Numbered from the stretch's first letter, positions 42,180-52,849 are shown. The stretch is DNA of 64,000 nucleotides from Okapia johnstoni (GCA_024291935.2 CM044326.1:37757948-37821947); one strand, 5' to 3'. Made by a program: numbers and translations. The notes: generated by a model not told the origin, from the sequence alone.

Positions 42180-42235
42180 ATTTTATTTTATAAATAAATT
42201 TTTTAATTAATAAAATTTTATTTATAAAATAAAAT
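42180..42235. repeat. AT-only 19-bp inverted repeat
   Basis: ATTTTATTTTATAAATAAA (42180-42198) and its exact reverse complement (42217-42235) flank an 18-base AT-only spacer. The whole 56-bp segment contains no G or C, so cruciform extrusion or slippage is plausible. Confidence 0.95.
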
Positions 42236-43399
42236 GAATACTATTTCACTGACACCCTCAAAAACTCCGATTTTGGTAAATGTTCTTTTCTCAGTTTTCC
42301 AGGTGGAAAACTGAGTTCCGGGAGAGTTGTGTGTAGGAGTGGAGCTTTCAAGCTTGATCTGTCGGATTGTTTGACATCATGTCAGAGATAACAGTTTGTC
42401 AGCAGAGCTTTTTGCTTGTTTTGTTCTTTCACTGCGGACAGGCCGTATGTGGGCTGAGCATGGCCCTCATGAACGGTGCTTAGTGACAGATGGACAGTGC
42501 CCAAGCCACCATTAGCCAGTCTCCACAAGGCAGCACAGGAACCGCTGTAACTGAGGAAGCACAACCTGCCCACATCATTTCAACACAACCATTCAGGTCC
42601 GGGAGCATGAATTTTAATGGCATTTGTGCTTTAAATTTCCCTGATCATTCCTTCCATTTCACATTTCATTTCGTACATAGCCCATTCTTTGTGAAACGGT
42701 GTGGGAAAGGAGATAATAAATTCTAGAAACATGGCACCCAAAGAGATGGTTAAAAATTATGGCCGAGTTTGGACACCAATTCATACCATTTACAGGAGAA
42801 ATTTGGTGTGCTGGGCTTGGGGGTGGGGTGGGGAGTAAAGAGTGGCAATCTAGTCTCAGGGCCTGTAAAGAGCAGTTATGATAAATGCAGGTACGTTTGC
42901 TCTCAGAAGTGTCTGTTCAGTCAGAACAGGCTGGTGAGCAGAGGGGGTTTGAGGTGGTGGAGCAGGGATGGAGTCTCCACTGGGCAGAGACAGAGGCAAA
43001 GGATCTGCTTTGTTCAATCATATGCTCACCCCTGTAGTGTGTGAGACACGCAGCACCTCTTTTGCCTGTAACTACCTTTCTGCTTTAATATTTCAAGATA
43101 CATAATTGGCCTGGAGATTAAGAAGCCGTGCTCATCAGGTGACCCAGACGACTTAGATTCATCTCCATAGAGGTGATGATGGGGCTCTTCGTGATGATGA
43201 CAAAAACAGTAACAACAAAGCAGCCGCAGTGTTGATGCTCCCCAGTCCCCGAGGGGCTGCTTTCCCATGTGAGATGGTAAACGGAAACCACCTGTAGATT
43301 ATATGGGAGCTAGAAATTCCCTTTGGCTTGGAGGAAAAAGAAAGGAACTACTAGTATATTTGATTCTTGTTCTGTCCATGGTAACATGCTTGAATCTTT
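42236..43399. other. Unique sequence, no gene seen
   Basis: GGTTAAAAATTATGGCCGAG and neighbouring text carry no repeat signature. No splice-bounded open frame was found. Confidence 0.42.
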
Positions 43400-43555
43400 A
43401 AACAGGGTACCTTCTTTAATCTAATCACAGCCCCTGAAGCTACAGGATATAGTCTCCTTGAAGAAAAAGGGGGCTCAGAGGAGTTAACCGGCTTGTCCAA
43501 AGTTGCACAGCAAATCAACTGCAGAGTCTGAATTCAGGTCAGTATATAGTGCAGC
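43400..43555 (-). mobile_element. MIR SINE fragment
   Basis: GGGCTCAGAGGAGTTAACCG, GCTTGTCCAAAGTTGCACAG and GCAGAGTCTGAATTCAGGTC are reversed MIR. Confidence 0.68.
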
Positions 43556-44309
43556 TTCCCCAGGGACAGAGAGAGCAAATTCCTCTCAGTCAGGAACTGC
43601 CTAGCAAAAATGAGATGGTACAGACTTCTAATCACATTCTCAAGACGCTGACTGGGTCAGTCTACCTTTCCTGTTTTTTTTTTTTTTCTTTTTCTCCCCC
43701 ACTTTGTAGTAAAGTTTCACTTTTTCTCTAAAACAATCAAATTACTATTTATAATGCAAACTCCTAGGCAGGTTTTTGAAGGCAAGTAGCTAGTAAACTT
43801 TGTCCAGAGCCCAGTGACCCCTATCCAACAGCCAGTGACTCCTTTTAACCCATAAATTTGAGGTCTTTTTAATACACTTGAAGGGAATAATTTAGAGGAG
43901 AAATAAATGCTGAAAGAAGCAAATACTCTAGAGTGGTTTTACATATAACAGATCCAAATAGGGAAATGTTCCTATGTTCACCATGAAAATATATTTTAAA
44001 AAAAGAGCCATGCTTCCTTTTTAAAGAAAAATGCAACAAACTGTAGAAGGGAAATATAACTCCTAGACTGATGTGTGTGAAAATAAAACGAGTGTTAGGA
44101 CATGAAACAGAAATCAAAGGTGTAATGACCTTTTAAAAGGAAGATGCAAAATGCGTGTGACTGCAAAAAATAGTATTACCACATTTGTTTTGGGTGTCTA
44201 TATCAAAAACACAAGAGAAGAAGGGAAATCCATTTGTACATAGACTGGAGAATTTGCAGAATTACCACAGTTAAGTAATGTGACCATTTCAAAAGGATAC
44301 TCTAAAAAT
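43556..44309. other. AT-rich unique sequence, no gene seen
   Basis: No gene or clear repeat. A T-run (TTTTTTTTTTTTT) lies near 43675. Confidence 0.42.
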
Positions 44310-44420
44310 CAATAACTTTTCTATATACTAGCATCAATCATACAGAAAATATCAGGGAAGAATTATTCTCTATAGAAGTCAAACTTAGAACTGTGTATAC
44401 AGTGCCTTTACGGGTAACAT
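44310..44420 (+). mobile_element. Possible old L1 ORF2 remnant
   Basis: AAAAATCAATAACTTTTCTA followed by TATACTAGCATCAATCATAC and AGAAAATATC resembles the L1 ORF2 'aaatcaatagctttcctatatacc' segment. Weak. Confidence 0.35.
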
Positions 44421-45224
44421 TGTATAAATTCATTAATTAAAAATAGAAACAAAGACTTGATTGAGGTATCTTGTTCCTATTCACCTGGTGGATTCTTTTT
44501 TTTTTATTATTAATTGGAGGCTAATTACTTTATAATATTGTAGTGGTTTTTGCCATACATTGACATGAATCAGCCACGGGTTTACATGTGTTCCCCATCC
44601 TGAACCCCCCTCCCACCTCCCTCCCCATCCCATCCCTCTGGGTCATCCCAGTGCACCAGCCCTGAGCACCGTGCTCATGCATTGAACCTGGAATAGCGAT
44701 CTGTTTCACATATGATAATATACATGTTTCAAAGCTATTCTCTCAGATCATCCCACCCTTGCCTTCTCCCACAGAGTCCAAAAGACTGTTCTATACATCT
44801 GTGTCTCTTTTGCTTTCTCACATATAGGGTTATCATTACCATCTTTCTAAATTCCATATATATGTGTTAGTATATTGTATTGGTGTTTTTCTTTCTGGCT
44901 TACTTCACTCTGTATAATAGGCTCCAGTTTGATCCACCTCATTAGAACTGATTCAAATGTATTCTTTTTAATGGCTGAGTAATCATCAAAAAAGCAAGAG
45001 AATTCCAGAAAAACATCTATTTCTGCTTTATTGACTATGCCAAAGCCTTTGACTGTGTGGATCATAATAAACTGTAGAAAATTCTGAAAGAGATGAGAAT
45101 ACCAGACCATCTGACCTGTCTCTTGAGAAACCCGTATGCAGGTCAGGAAGCAACAGTTAGAACTGGACATGGAACAACAACAGACTAGTTCCAAATAGGA
45201 AAAGGAGTACGTCAAGGCTGTATA

Positions 45225-46070
45225 TTGTCACCTTGCTTGTTTAACTTATATGCAGAGTACATCATGAGAAACGCTGGGCTGGAAGAAACACAAGCTGGAA
45301 TCAAGATTGCTGGGAGAAATATCAATAACCTCAGATATGTGGATGACACCACCCTTATGGCAGAAAGTGAAGAAGAACTAAAGAGCCTCTTGATGAAGGT
45401 GAAAGAGGAGAGTGAAAAAGTTGGCTTAAAGCTCAACGTTCAGAAAACTAAGATCATGGCATCTGGTCCCATCACTTCATGGGAAATAGATGGGGAAAGA
45501 GTGGAAACAGTGTCAGACTTTATTTTTTTGGGCTCCAGAATCACTGCTGATGGTGATTGCAGCCATGAAATTAAAAGATGCTTACTCCTTGGAAGGAAGG
45601 TTATGGCCAACCGAGATAGCATATTTAAAAGCAGAGACATTACTTTGCCAACAAAAGTCCGTCTAGTCAAGGCTATGGTTTTTCCAGTGGTCATGTATGG
45701 ATGTGAGAGTTGGACGGTGAAGAAAGCTGAGTGCCGTAGAATTGCTGCTTTTGAACTGTGGTGTAGGAGAAGACTCTTGAGAGTTCCTTGGACTGCAAGG
45801 AGATCCAACCAGTCCATCCTAAAGGAGATCAGTCCTGGGTGTTCATTGGAAGGACTGATGTTGAAGCTTAAACTCCAATACTTTGGCCACCTCATGCGAA
45901 GAGTTGACTCATTGGAAAAGACCCTAATGCTGGGTATGATTGGGGGCGGGAGGAGAAGGGGACGACAGAGGATGAGATGGTTGGATGGCATCAGAGACTC
46001 GATGGACATGGGTTTGGGTAGACTCCGGGAGTTGGTGATGGACAGCGAGGCCTGCTGCTGCTGCTGCTAA
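45225..46070 (+). pseudogene. BovB reverse transcriptase, broken
   Basis: An open frame of 281 codons covers the palm, connecting and C-terminal parts of the BovB reverse transcriptase: SPCLFNLYAEYIMRN at its start, the catalytic box as RYVDDTT (both aspartates present, valine where the 7-kb copy has alanine; 45336-45347), PTKVRLVKAMVFPVVMYG, then [18 protein letters not shown]. Upstream the same frame is closed by two TAG codons, at the NKLW and TTDWFQIG tryptophan positions (about 45074 and 45185). At the 3' end the frame runs into the (AGC)n end of the BOV-A2 insertion and closes in a run of cysteines. The element cannot make a full protein. Confidence 0.92.
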
Positions 46071-46328
46071 GTCGCTTCAGTTGTGTCCGAGTCTGTGCGA
46101 CCCCATAGATGGCAGCCCACCAGGCTCCCCCGTCCCTGGGATTCTCCAGGCAAGAACACTGGAGTGGGTTGCCATTTCCTCCTCCAATGCATGAAAGTGA
46201 AAAGTGAGAGGGAAGTTTCTCAGTTGTGTCCAACTCTTCGCGAGCCCATGGACTGCAGCCCACCAGGCTCCTCCTTCCACGGGATTTTTCAGGCAAGAGT
46301 ACTGCAGTGGGGTGCCGTTGCCTTCTCC
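46054..46328 (-). mobile_element. BOV-A2 SINE nested in BovB
   Basis: Antisense dimeric BOV-A2: (GCT)n end, TTGTGTCCGAGTCTGTGCGA, AATGCATGAAAGTGAAAAGT linker, CTCTTCGCGAGCCCATGGAC, then GTGCCGTTGCCTTCTCC. It is flanked by GACAGCGAGGCCT (46041-46053) and GACAGAGAGGCCT (46329-46341), a 13-bp target-site duplication with one difference. It is the youngest layer of the nest. Confidence 0.96.
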
Positions 46329-46613
46329 GACAGAGAGGCCTGGCGTGCTGCAATTCATGGGGTCGCAAAGAGTCGGACACAATTGAGCAACTGAACTGAA
46401 CTGAACTGAATATTCCATTGTGTATATGTACCACAGCTTTCTTATCCATTCGCCTGCTGATGGGCATTTAGGCTGCTTCCATGTCCTGGCTATTATAAGC
46501 AGTGCTGTGATGAACACTGGGGTACACGTGTCTCTTTCAGTTCTGGTTTCCTTGCTGTGTATGCCCAGCAGTGGGATTGCTGGGTCATATGGCAGTTCTA
46601 TTTCCAGTTTTTT

Positions 46614-47489
46614 GAACTCTATCTCACACTGTTCTAGGGCATTGGCGCTTACTGTTTCCTCTGCCCAAAATGCTTTTCCCTCTGATTGTTTCATGGTTCA
46701 GAGTTTTTCTGAGTTTCAGATCAAATGTCATTTCAAAGAAGATTCCTTTATGCCTTATCCAAAGTTGACCACTATCATCACCAGTCATTTTATATGAATT
46801 GACCCTATTTGTCAACTATCACCATTATTTGAAATCATCCACTTACTTATTTATTGTCCATTTCCTTTCCTTAAATGAAAACTCCATGGAACGTGATTCT
46901 TTCTATTCATTTCTATGTCTGATGCAAGGTAGACACACAACATACATTCCTTTAATTAAGTTAAATGCATAGCATTGTCCATACATAAAGACTTAATTTT
47001 GTAAAGAGGCAAATTATCCCCTAATATAAATGCATGTATTTAACTATTTTGAAATCAAAATTCAAATGAGAGTATATCTAGATGGAGACCGGACCCCTGA
47101 TAAATCATGCTGGAGTTCATCTGAGAGAATAAGTAAGTAATAAAAGAGAATGCAGGCAACTATTTTTGAAAAAAAGATAAAATGATGGGGGGTGAAGGGG
47201 AGGCACTTAGCTTAACTATATTATGAAAACTTTAATTGTTGGATGAAGACATAGTCATTGCTGCTTTGACCTTGGCCTTGTGAGACCCTGGGCAGGAGAT
47301 TGTGCCAGGACTTCTGACCTGCAGACCATGAGCTAATAACTAGGTGGCATCTTAATTTAATATTTTTGTGGAGTTTGTAACACAGAAATCGAAAATGAAC
47401 ACAGTGGGGAAGGGTACTCTTACCAACAAATGTTAATAGAACAGTTTGTCAATTACTTACGATGACTAGTGGCGTTTGCATAAAATACT
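46614..47489. other. AT-rich unique sequence, no gene seen
   Basis: No coding or repeat signature that I can support. Confidence 0.4.
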
Positions 47490-47830
47490 CTGTAGCAAAA
47501 CAAATTCCAGACAGATTAAACAGTTGATTGGAAAAAAAATGAAACTGTAGAGTGTCTAGGTGACTATTTGTCTCCTCTCAGAAGAGAGATACAAGTTTGG
47601 AGCAGGAAAAGGACAAAAATCCCACATGATTCAATATCATGGGATGTGTAAGAATTAAAAGTTCTTTAAATGAAAACAACAATAGCAGAAATCTGGGAGA
47701 CTATTTGCCTCAAAGGTAGCAGATAATACCTTGTTACATTTTCTATGTAAAGAACACAAAAAAGTATATTACATATTTATGAGGTCTCTGTGTATGTCCT
47801 TATATCCATGCAAATATAGAATAAAATACA
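47490..47830 (+). mobile_element. Old L1 ORF2 remnant
   Basis: GCAAAACAAATTCCAGACAG, ATTAAACAGTTGATTGG, ATGAAACTGTAGAGTGTCTA and AAATCTGGGAGACTATTTGC follow the L1 ORF2 3' region (...aaattccaaatggattaaagat...). It is full of stops. Confidence 0.5.
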
Positions 47831-48095
47831 AAAGGCAAAAAGTTCAAATCAAATATCTCTGCCTGATGAAATTATGAGTGAGTTTAAAATTTCTTCTGTA
47901 GTTTATATTCCTACTCTGTGTACATTTCTAGAAAGATTCTAGAATAAACACATGAAAGTAATAATTAAATGTATAATAATATTTCAATAAGTATATACAA
48001 AGAAATAGTATGCACTTTAGCAGGATTCATTATATCCTGTAAATTTTAATCAATATTTAAGTGCTATAGATCAGGGGAAGTATTAGAACATTCTT
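47831..48095. other. AT-rich sequence, nothing recognised
   Basis: May be a continuation of the old L1 remnant; no distinct signature. Confidence 0.35.
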
Positions 48096-48108
48096 GTATA
48101 TGCATGTT

Positions 48109-48330
48109 GTGGGCTTCCTAGGTGGCTGAGTGGCAAAGAATCCACCTGCCCATACAGGGGCTACAAGAGATGTAAGTTTGATCCCCGGGTCAGGACGATT
48201 CCCTGGAGGGAGAAATGAAAACCCACTCCAGGATATTTGCCTGGGAAATCCCATGGACAGAGAAGCCTGGTAGGCTATAGTCTATGGGATCACAAAGGAG
48301 TCAGACATGACTGAGCGTGCACACATGCAT
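48109..48330 (+). mobile_element. Bov-tA SINE with perfect 13-bp target-site duplication
   Basis: GGGCTTCCTAGGTGGCTGAG, AAGTTTGATCCCCGGGTCAG and GTCAGACATGACTGAGCGTG, then a short CACACATGCAT tail. Flanked by GTATATGCATGTT at 48096-48108 and 48331-48343. Confidence 0.96.
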
Positions 48331-48519
48331 GTATATGCATGTTACGGTTAAAACTGCATAAAAATGTTGCAGGTATAAATATGAAGACTGTGTCACCATT
48401 AAAGCAGAAATTGTCTTAGGATAGCAGGAATAAAGATAAATAAAGATATTTCCTGGAGACTTTTGTATATGAATTGGATGTTTTTCTGTATGTGCTGGAG
48501 ATGATGGATGAATAAATAG

Positions 48520-48615
48520 GGGATATGTAGGTAGGTAGGTAGAGAGAGAGAGATAAAAAGTTTGGTGGAAAAAGAGAGAAAGAAGGAAGGAAGAAAGAGA
48601 AAGAAAAGAAAGATC
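48520..48615. repeat. Purine-rich low-complexity tract
   Basis: GTAGGTAGGTAGGTAGAGAG, then GAAAGAAGGAAGGAAGAAAG and AGAAAGAAAAGAAAG. One strand is almost entirely A and G. Confidence 0.85.
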
Positions 48616-48627
48616 AAAACCCTGTCA

Positions 48628-48690
48628 TGGAAACCAACACAATATTATAAAACAATTATTCCTCAATTAAAAATATTTTTTTTAAAAAAG
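48628..48690 (+). mobile_element. L1 3'-terminal stub
   Basis: GAAACCAACACAATATTATA, AAACAATTATTCCTCAATTA and AAAATATT match the last 50-60 bp of a ruminant L1 (gaaactaacacaacattgtaaa...ccaataaaaatt). Confidence 0.6.
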
Positions 48691-48707
48691 CCTTTCCATG
48701 TGCACTA

Positions 48708-49068
48708 ATTTTCCTACAGCTTCTGTAACAAAGTATCAAAGACTTGGTGGCTTAAAGAGAAGTTTATTTTATCACAGTTCTTGGGACCTGAAGTCTAGGA
48801 TCAAGGTATTGGTTTGGTTTGATGCCTCTCTCTTTGGTTTCTAGATATCTCCCTGTGTCTCTGCATTGTCTTCTGTGTGTGTCTGTGTCCTTGTCTCTTC
48901 TTATAAGGACAGCAGTCATTGAATCGGGGTCCACCCTAGAGGTCTCATGTTAACTTAGTTGCCTCTTTAAAGGCCTTTCTCCACAGTCACACTTGGAGGC
49001 ACTCCAGGGGTTAGGTCTTCAAATGAATTTTAGGGGAGACACAATCCAGACCATAATATCATGCAAGA
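48708..49068 (-). mobile_element. MaLR-type (MLT1-like) solitary LTR
   Basis: CAGCTTCTGTAACAAAGTAT, TTGGTGGCTTAAAGAGAAGT, CTTATAAGGACAGCAGTCAT, TTAGTTGCCTCTTTAAAGGC and GGGGAGACACAATCCAGACC follow, in reverse, the pattern of old MaLR LTRs. There are no internal genes; it is a relic regulatory terminal repeat of an ancient endogenous retrovirus-like element. Confidence 0.72.
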
Positions 49069-49154
49069 ATATCTCCTTCTAAGTGAGAGAATGGCACTCA
49101 GTCTGCAGCTTGGTTTCTTTCTAACATGTGCCTTTAGCACAATTACTTAGTGTA

Positions 49155-49320
49155 ATAGTAATAACATCATCAGTGTTCTTCTGAGTTTGATTCTTTCAAC
49201 CTTGATTTTGTCAAAAGTGTAAATACCACTATGCCTCCATGTATTATGAGGATTAAATAAGAAGGCACACCAGGGGATCCAGCGCAGTGCCAATGCACAG
49301 GAAGGTATAGGAGGTGGGCC
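49155..49320 (+). mobile_element. MIR SINE fragment
   Basis: TCTGAGTTTGATTCTTTCAA, ATGTATTATGAGGATTAAAT and CCAGCGCAGTGCCAATGCAC follow sense MIR. Confidence 0.5.
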
Positions 49321-49812
49321 TCTTCCTCCAACCCCATTACTTAATCGGTGTTTCTCAGATTTTTTCATCAAAGTCCTTTACCAGCAGGAGAGGGGGAACT
49401 TGATGCAAAACCCAAAGAGGCATAAAGCAATGTTGCAGTTATATTTACTTAAAAACAAACAGAAAGTTTGACCTATTCTATATAAAATCTACAGTTATTA
49501 AAATAAAAGAGATTAAAGTCTTTGTGATGTAAAACTGCCCTGGGAAAATACGGAGACTTTTTCTTGTGCTTCCACAAATCTGCAGCTGCATTCTTAATGT
49601 ACCCAGAGACACTTCAGTTTGAGACACAAACCCTCAAAGAAACAAGACCCAGTGTTTCCCTCCAATTCTAGAATCTCTCACAGCATGCCTTCAGAAAAGC
49701 AGCAAGACAGAATATCAAACAGTAGACAGGCTTTGTAAAATTACTGGGGGAAAAAAAGGGAAAAACAAACAAAAAAAAAATCCAGGAAAATATAAAAAAT
49801 GGGCAGGCAACA
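49321..49812. other. Unique sequence, no gene seen
   Basis: AT-rich DNA, including an A-rich stretch near 49745-49800. No feature recognised. Confidence 0.4.
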
Positions 49813-50043
49813 ATGCCAGAAGGACAAATAACAGATGGACAAACAGAATTACAAAGCCAATGCCAAGGACTAGAAGAGGCAATAGCTGAGTTGGACAACA
49901 TTATTAGAAAAGATGGCAAAATAGTCAGATTCAGCCAATGTGAACCAATGTGGGGCCATGCCTACAGAGAAGTGATGCACGGCAGCCTGAGATCTTTCTT
50001 AGGGAAACAAATGATTCTGCTTATTGCAATTATTGCTTTGTAA
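49813..50043 (+). other. Unrecognised 76-codon open frame
   Basis: An ATG-initiated frame encodes a glutamine-rich start (TDGQTELQSQCQGLEEAIAE), which could form a short helix, and ends in a hydrophobic stretch (MILLIAIIAL). Read literally it would be a small protein with a C-terminal membrane-like segment. There is no splice context, no Kozak support that I can judge, and the flanks are not recognisable. It could be chance or part of an unidentified retroelement or processed pseudogene. Not called as a gene. Confidence 0.15.
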
Positions 50044-50756
50044 AGGAACCTGGAATGCTGGGATTATTGTGTTAAGTATTAGAAGGGGCCGGTCTTGAAA
50101 ACTAACCTGCAGTGGGGATTGTCTACAACGGACCATAAGCATCTGCTTCATCCAACTCTCATAACAACCCTCAACAAGTGGATCCATAACCTCTGTGGAC
50201 CACAATGGCCATCACAGGAAGGGCTAGGTCAGAATCCATACTAACCACATGCTGTTCCTATCTAACAAGCCAGCCTTGAGCACCCATACGGGAAGTTCTT
50301 TGTTACTTCACAATGTGGCTCATCAATGTTTGTCCACATAAACAATTTGCTCTCCCTGCAAGAATCAGTTTCATGAGCTGTACTTACTACAGGAATGAAT
50401 AAGACCACCTCACTCTTGAGGGACAGGGACCAAGTAGCTATACCATTTGAACGTTATTAAAGTTAAACCAGCTATGAGCAGAGCCAATGACCCACGGTCA
50501 GCATCGAGGGAAACTGTACTGACTACTACAGTGCATGCACAACGTGTGTGTGGGGTGAATGCTTAGCTGTGATAAGTCTTTAGCTCCTTCCAGAAGAGAG
50601 GTTAGGTGGAGATCTCCTATAAGGAATGTCAAAAGAAATAGGCACGATAGGATAGACTGGACCAGGGTTTGACCAATTATGCCCAGCATCCAAATCCAGC
50701 CCATGACCTGCTTCTGCATGCCTTCCAGCTAAGAATTGTGATGACATATTTAAAAG
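50044..50756. other. Unrecognised sequence, possibly one old insertion
   Basis: The composition (GGGGCCGGTCTTGAAAACTA, GATCCATAACCTCTGTGGAC) is unlike the AT-rich flanks and is continuous with the preceding open frame. I cannot assign a family. Confidence 0.3.
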
Positions 50757-50785
50757 TCACACACACACACACACACATACACACA
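50757..50785. repeat. (CA)n microsatellite
   Basis: About 13 CA units with one TA interruption. Confidence 0.93.
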
Positions 50786-50842
50786 AGTCTATAAAGAGAG
50801 AGACAGAGACAGGGAACTCTGTTCAATGTTATGGAGCAGTCT

Positions 50843-50985
50843 GAATAAGAGGGGAGTTTGGGGGAGAATGGTTACACGTACATGTATGACTGAGTCCCTT
50901 TGCTGCCCACTTGAAACCATAATATCATTGTTAATCAACTACACTTTGATACTAAAAATTAAAACAAACAACTAAAAAACTTGAA
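50843..50985 (+). mobile_element. L1 3'-UTR end
   Basis: GGGGGAGAATGGTTACACGT, ACATGTATGACTGAGTCCCT, TTGCTGCCCACTTGAAACCA and TTAATCAACTACACTTTGAT end in an A-rich tail. It is the same 3'-UTR type as the minus-strand fragment at 296-450. Confidence 0.82.
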
Positions 50986-51126
50986 AAAATAAAATAAAAG
51001 TGCCTTTACAAAAACATCTAGACTAACAAATATTTGATCAGTGTTAGACTATGGGCACTTTGGTCTAACCAAGTTGATATATAAAACTATTCATCACATT
51101 GAAGGACTATATTTCTTTGTAAAACT

Positions 51127-51302
51127 TGTTGTTTCTCACTTGCTCAGTGTCCAACTCTTTGCAACCCCATGGACTGCAGCACACCAGGCTTCCCTGTCCT
51201 TTACTATCTCCTGGAGTTTGCTGAAACTCATGTCCATTGAGAAGGTGATGTTTTGGAAAACCACTGCATCCTCTGTCACTTGCTTTTCCTCCTGCCGTTG
51301 TA
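51127..51302 (-). mobile_element. BovB 3'-end fragment
   Basis: TTGTTGTTTCTCACTTGCTC, TCTTTGCAACCCCATGGACT, TATCTCCTGGAGTTTGCTGA and TGTCCATTGAGAAGGTGATG. Reversed BovB tail with (AAC)n-type end. Confidence 0.88.
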
Positions 51303-51382
51303 AAAGACCTTCCATCAACCCCCACTTGACTTTTATGGTCCTTTGTTCTTTGTACTAGTTAACATTAGTTGTGGTGCATGCG

Positions 51383-51416
51383 TGTGTGCTTGCATGCTAA
51401 GTCGCTACAGTCTTGG
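51383..51416 (-). mobile_element. BOV-A 3' stub
   Basis: GTGTGTGCTTGCATGCTAAG followed by TCGCTACAGTCTTGG resembles the first 35 bp of an antisense BOV-A2 (gctgctaagtcgcttcag). It is cut off abruptly. Confidence 0.55.
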
Positions 51417-51920
51417 TGATTCAAGCATACTACAATTGATTCTTTCTTTCTTTTTTTTTTTTGCGTTGTGAAGTCCAAAATAAATATTCCCAATTGGTGA
51501 GGAGCTCTCCTCCAAGTGGTGATTCAGGGACCCAGAAAACATTCACCCTGTGACTCCCTCATGTTTAACACAGAGCATCCAAATTTGCTGTGTTCATAAA
51601 GCCATTGAAAGAGGAAAAAAAGGTTATTTGTGAGAGTATTTTATACACCAGGAAGTAATTTTTATATATTGCTTCTGCTTACTGCCCATTGACTAGAACT
51701 TAATCACCTGGGAAATAAAGTGAAACTTTTACTTGGGATGTGTGAAGAACAGGATTCGTGATCATCTATCTAGTCTTTGCCTTACTTTTGCATCTTATGG
51801 CCTCCACAGTGATCTTAAACTTTAACATAAGCATGAGGATAAGAGATTAGTAAGTTTCAAAACTTTCCCATACCTTCTTCTTTTTACCTTGTAAATTGGA
51901 AACAACTTATGATTATGACG
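51417..51920. other. Unique sequence, no gene seen
   Basis: A T-rich run lies near 51450. Otherwise unremarkable. Confidence 0.42.
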
Positions 51921-52125
51921 TGTGCTTAGTTAATCAGTTGAGTCTGACTCTTTGCAACCCCACGATCTGTAGCCCACCAGGCTCTTCTGCCATGGGGATT
52001 CTCCAGGCAAGAATACTGGAGTAGGTTGCCATGCCCTCCTCCAGGGAATCTTCCTAAGCCAGGAATCAAACCCAGGTTCCCCCAATGCAGGTGATTCTTT
52101 ACCATCTGAGCCACCAGGGAAGGCC
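51921..52125 (-). mobile_element. Bov-tA SINE
   Basis: TGTGCTTAGTTAATCAGTTG, GATCTGTAGCCCACCAGGCT, CTGAGCCACCAGGGAAGGCC. Imperfect flanking words TGATTATGACG (51910-51920) and TGATTGTGATA (52128-52138) suggest a decayed target-site duplication. Confidence 0.93.
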
Positions 52126-52849
52126 TCTGATTGTGATATGAGGAGTCAATACACCATGGCAGTGAATGTGCCTGATAAACATTAGGGGCATGACGTTTCT
52201 GTTCGATTTTAAGCAGTTGAAAGAGTCCTGCCTTCCTGAAGATTTTGGTAAGCCAACATTACACTCTTGACTGGTTCTAGAAGGAGAAGAGTTAAATATC
52301 TCAAGGCAAAAAAAAAAATCTGCATTTTTTTAGAGCCTGCTTCTAAAGTGCCTCTGAATATCTTTATGGATAAAGTCTCCCAAACTGAGTCCTATACCTT
52401 AGAAACCAGCTCATCTTTGTTCAAATGGGTTTGATTTCCTACTGACCCTGTCAACAGCTTTGCAAAGCTAATTTGCTAGTTCAGTGGCTCATCATCAGTT
52501 CCTCTTACAATAAACTGACTAAGGTCAACCGTGTAAAAAAAAAAATATTTGATTTCAGACTTTAATCCGAAGAGTTGCAATCTTTCTCTGATTTTCTGAT
52601 TGAATTAACACAAAACTCACCCAATTGATTATTATACATGGAGGGAATAGGTTTTCTCTGAGGGTCCCTAGCTGTATCTTACTCCTTTTAAGTGACACTT
52701 GAGATGATGTTTAAGTTGATTTGATGAGGAAACTGCAATGATCTGTCAATAAGCCAAACCCAGCATGTGGTCAAGGACTTCAGAAATCTCATGATACCTA
52801 TCACTTTTGTTGTTCTTGGAGGAATTAGCCAGCTAACCTGGCTTCAGCA
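52126..52849. other. Unique sequence, no gene seen
   Basis: No repeat or gene recognised. Confidence 0.42.

Larger units (their letters stand above)
44984..46408 (+). mobile_element. BovB (RTE) LINE 3' half, nested in L1
   Basis: Runs from CATCAAAAAAGCAAGAGAAT to the tail CTGAACTGAACTGAACTGAA. AAT at 44981-44983 and 46409-46411 flank it as a short 3-bp target-site duplication in the L1 text GTAATATTCC. A BOV-A2 SINE lies inside at 46054-46328. It is 5'-truncated and lacks the endonuclease part. Confidence 0.95.
44495..46613 (-). mobile_element. L1 3' end, interrupted by a BovB insertion
   Basis: Left part 44495-44983: poly(T), then TAATTGGAGGCTAATTACTT, GGTTTTTGCCATACATTGAC, TTGGTGTTTTTCTTTCTGGC and AATGGCTGAGTAAT. 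Right part from 46411: ATTCCATTGTGTATATGTAC, GATGGGCATTTAGGCTGCTT and GGGATTGCTGGGTCATATGG. The halves join as GAGTAAT|ATTCCATT, the normal contiguous L1 text. The right part encodes the reversed ORF2 C-terminus (ELPYDPAIPLLGIH, then ARTWKQP). It is 5'-truncated near 46613. Confidence 0.93.

Noticed and set aside
45440..46009. 189-codon minus-strand frame
   Set aside because: It lies entirely antisense to the BovB reverse-transcriptase frame and has no recognised domain.
46083..46394. Open frames of 60-103 codons across the BOV-A2 SINE
   Set aside because: SINE-derived frames of this kind (RSPG, HGIFQARVLEWGAIAFS-like text) recur at many SINE copies in the window and are not genes.
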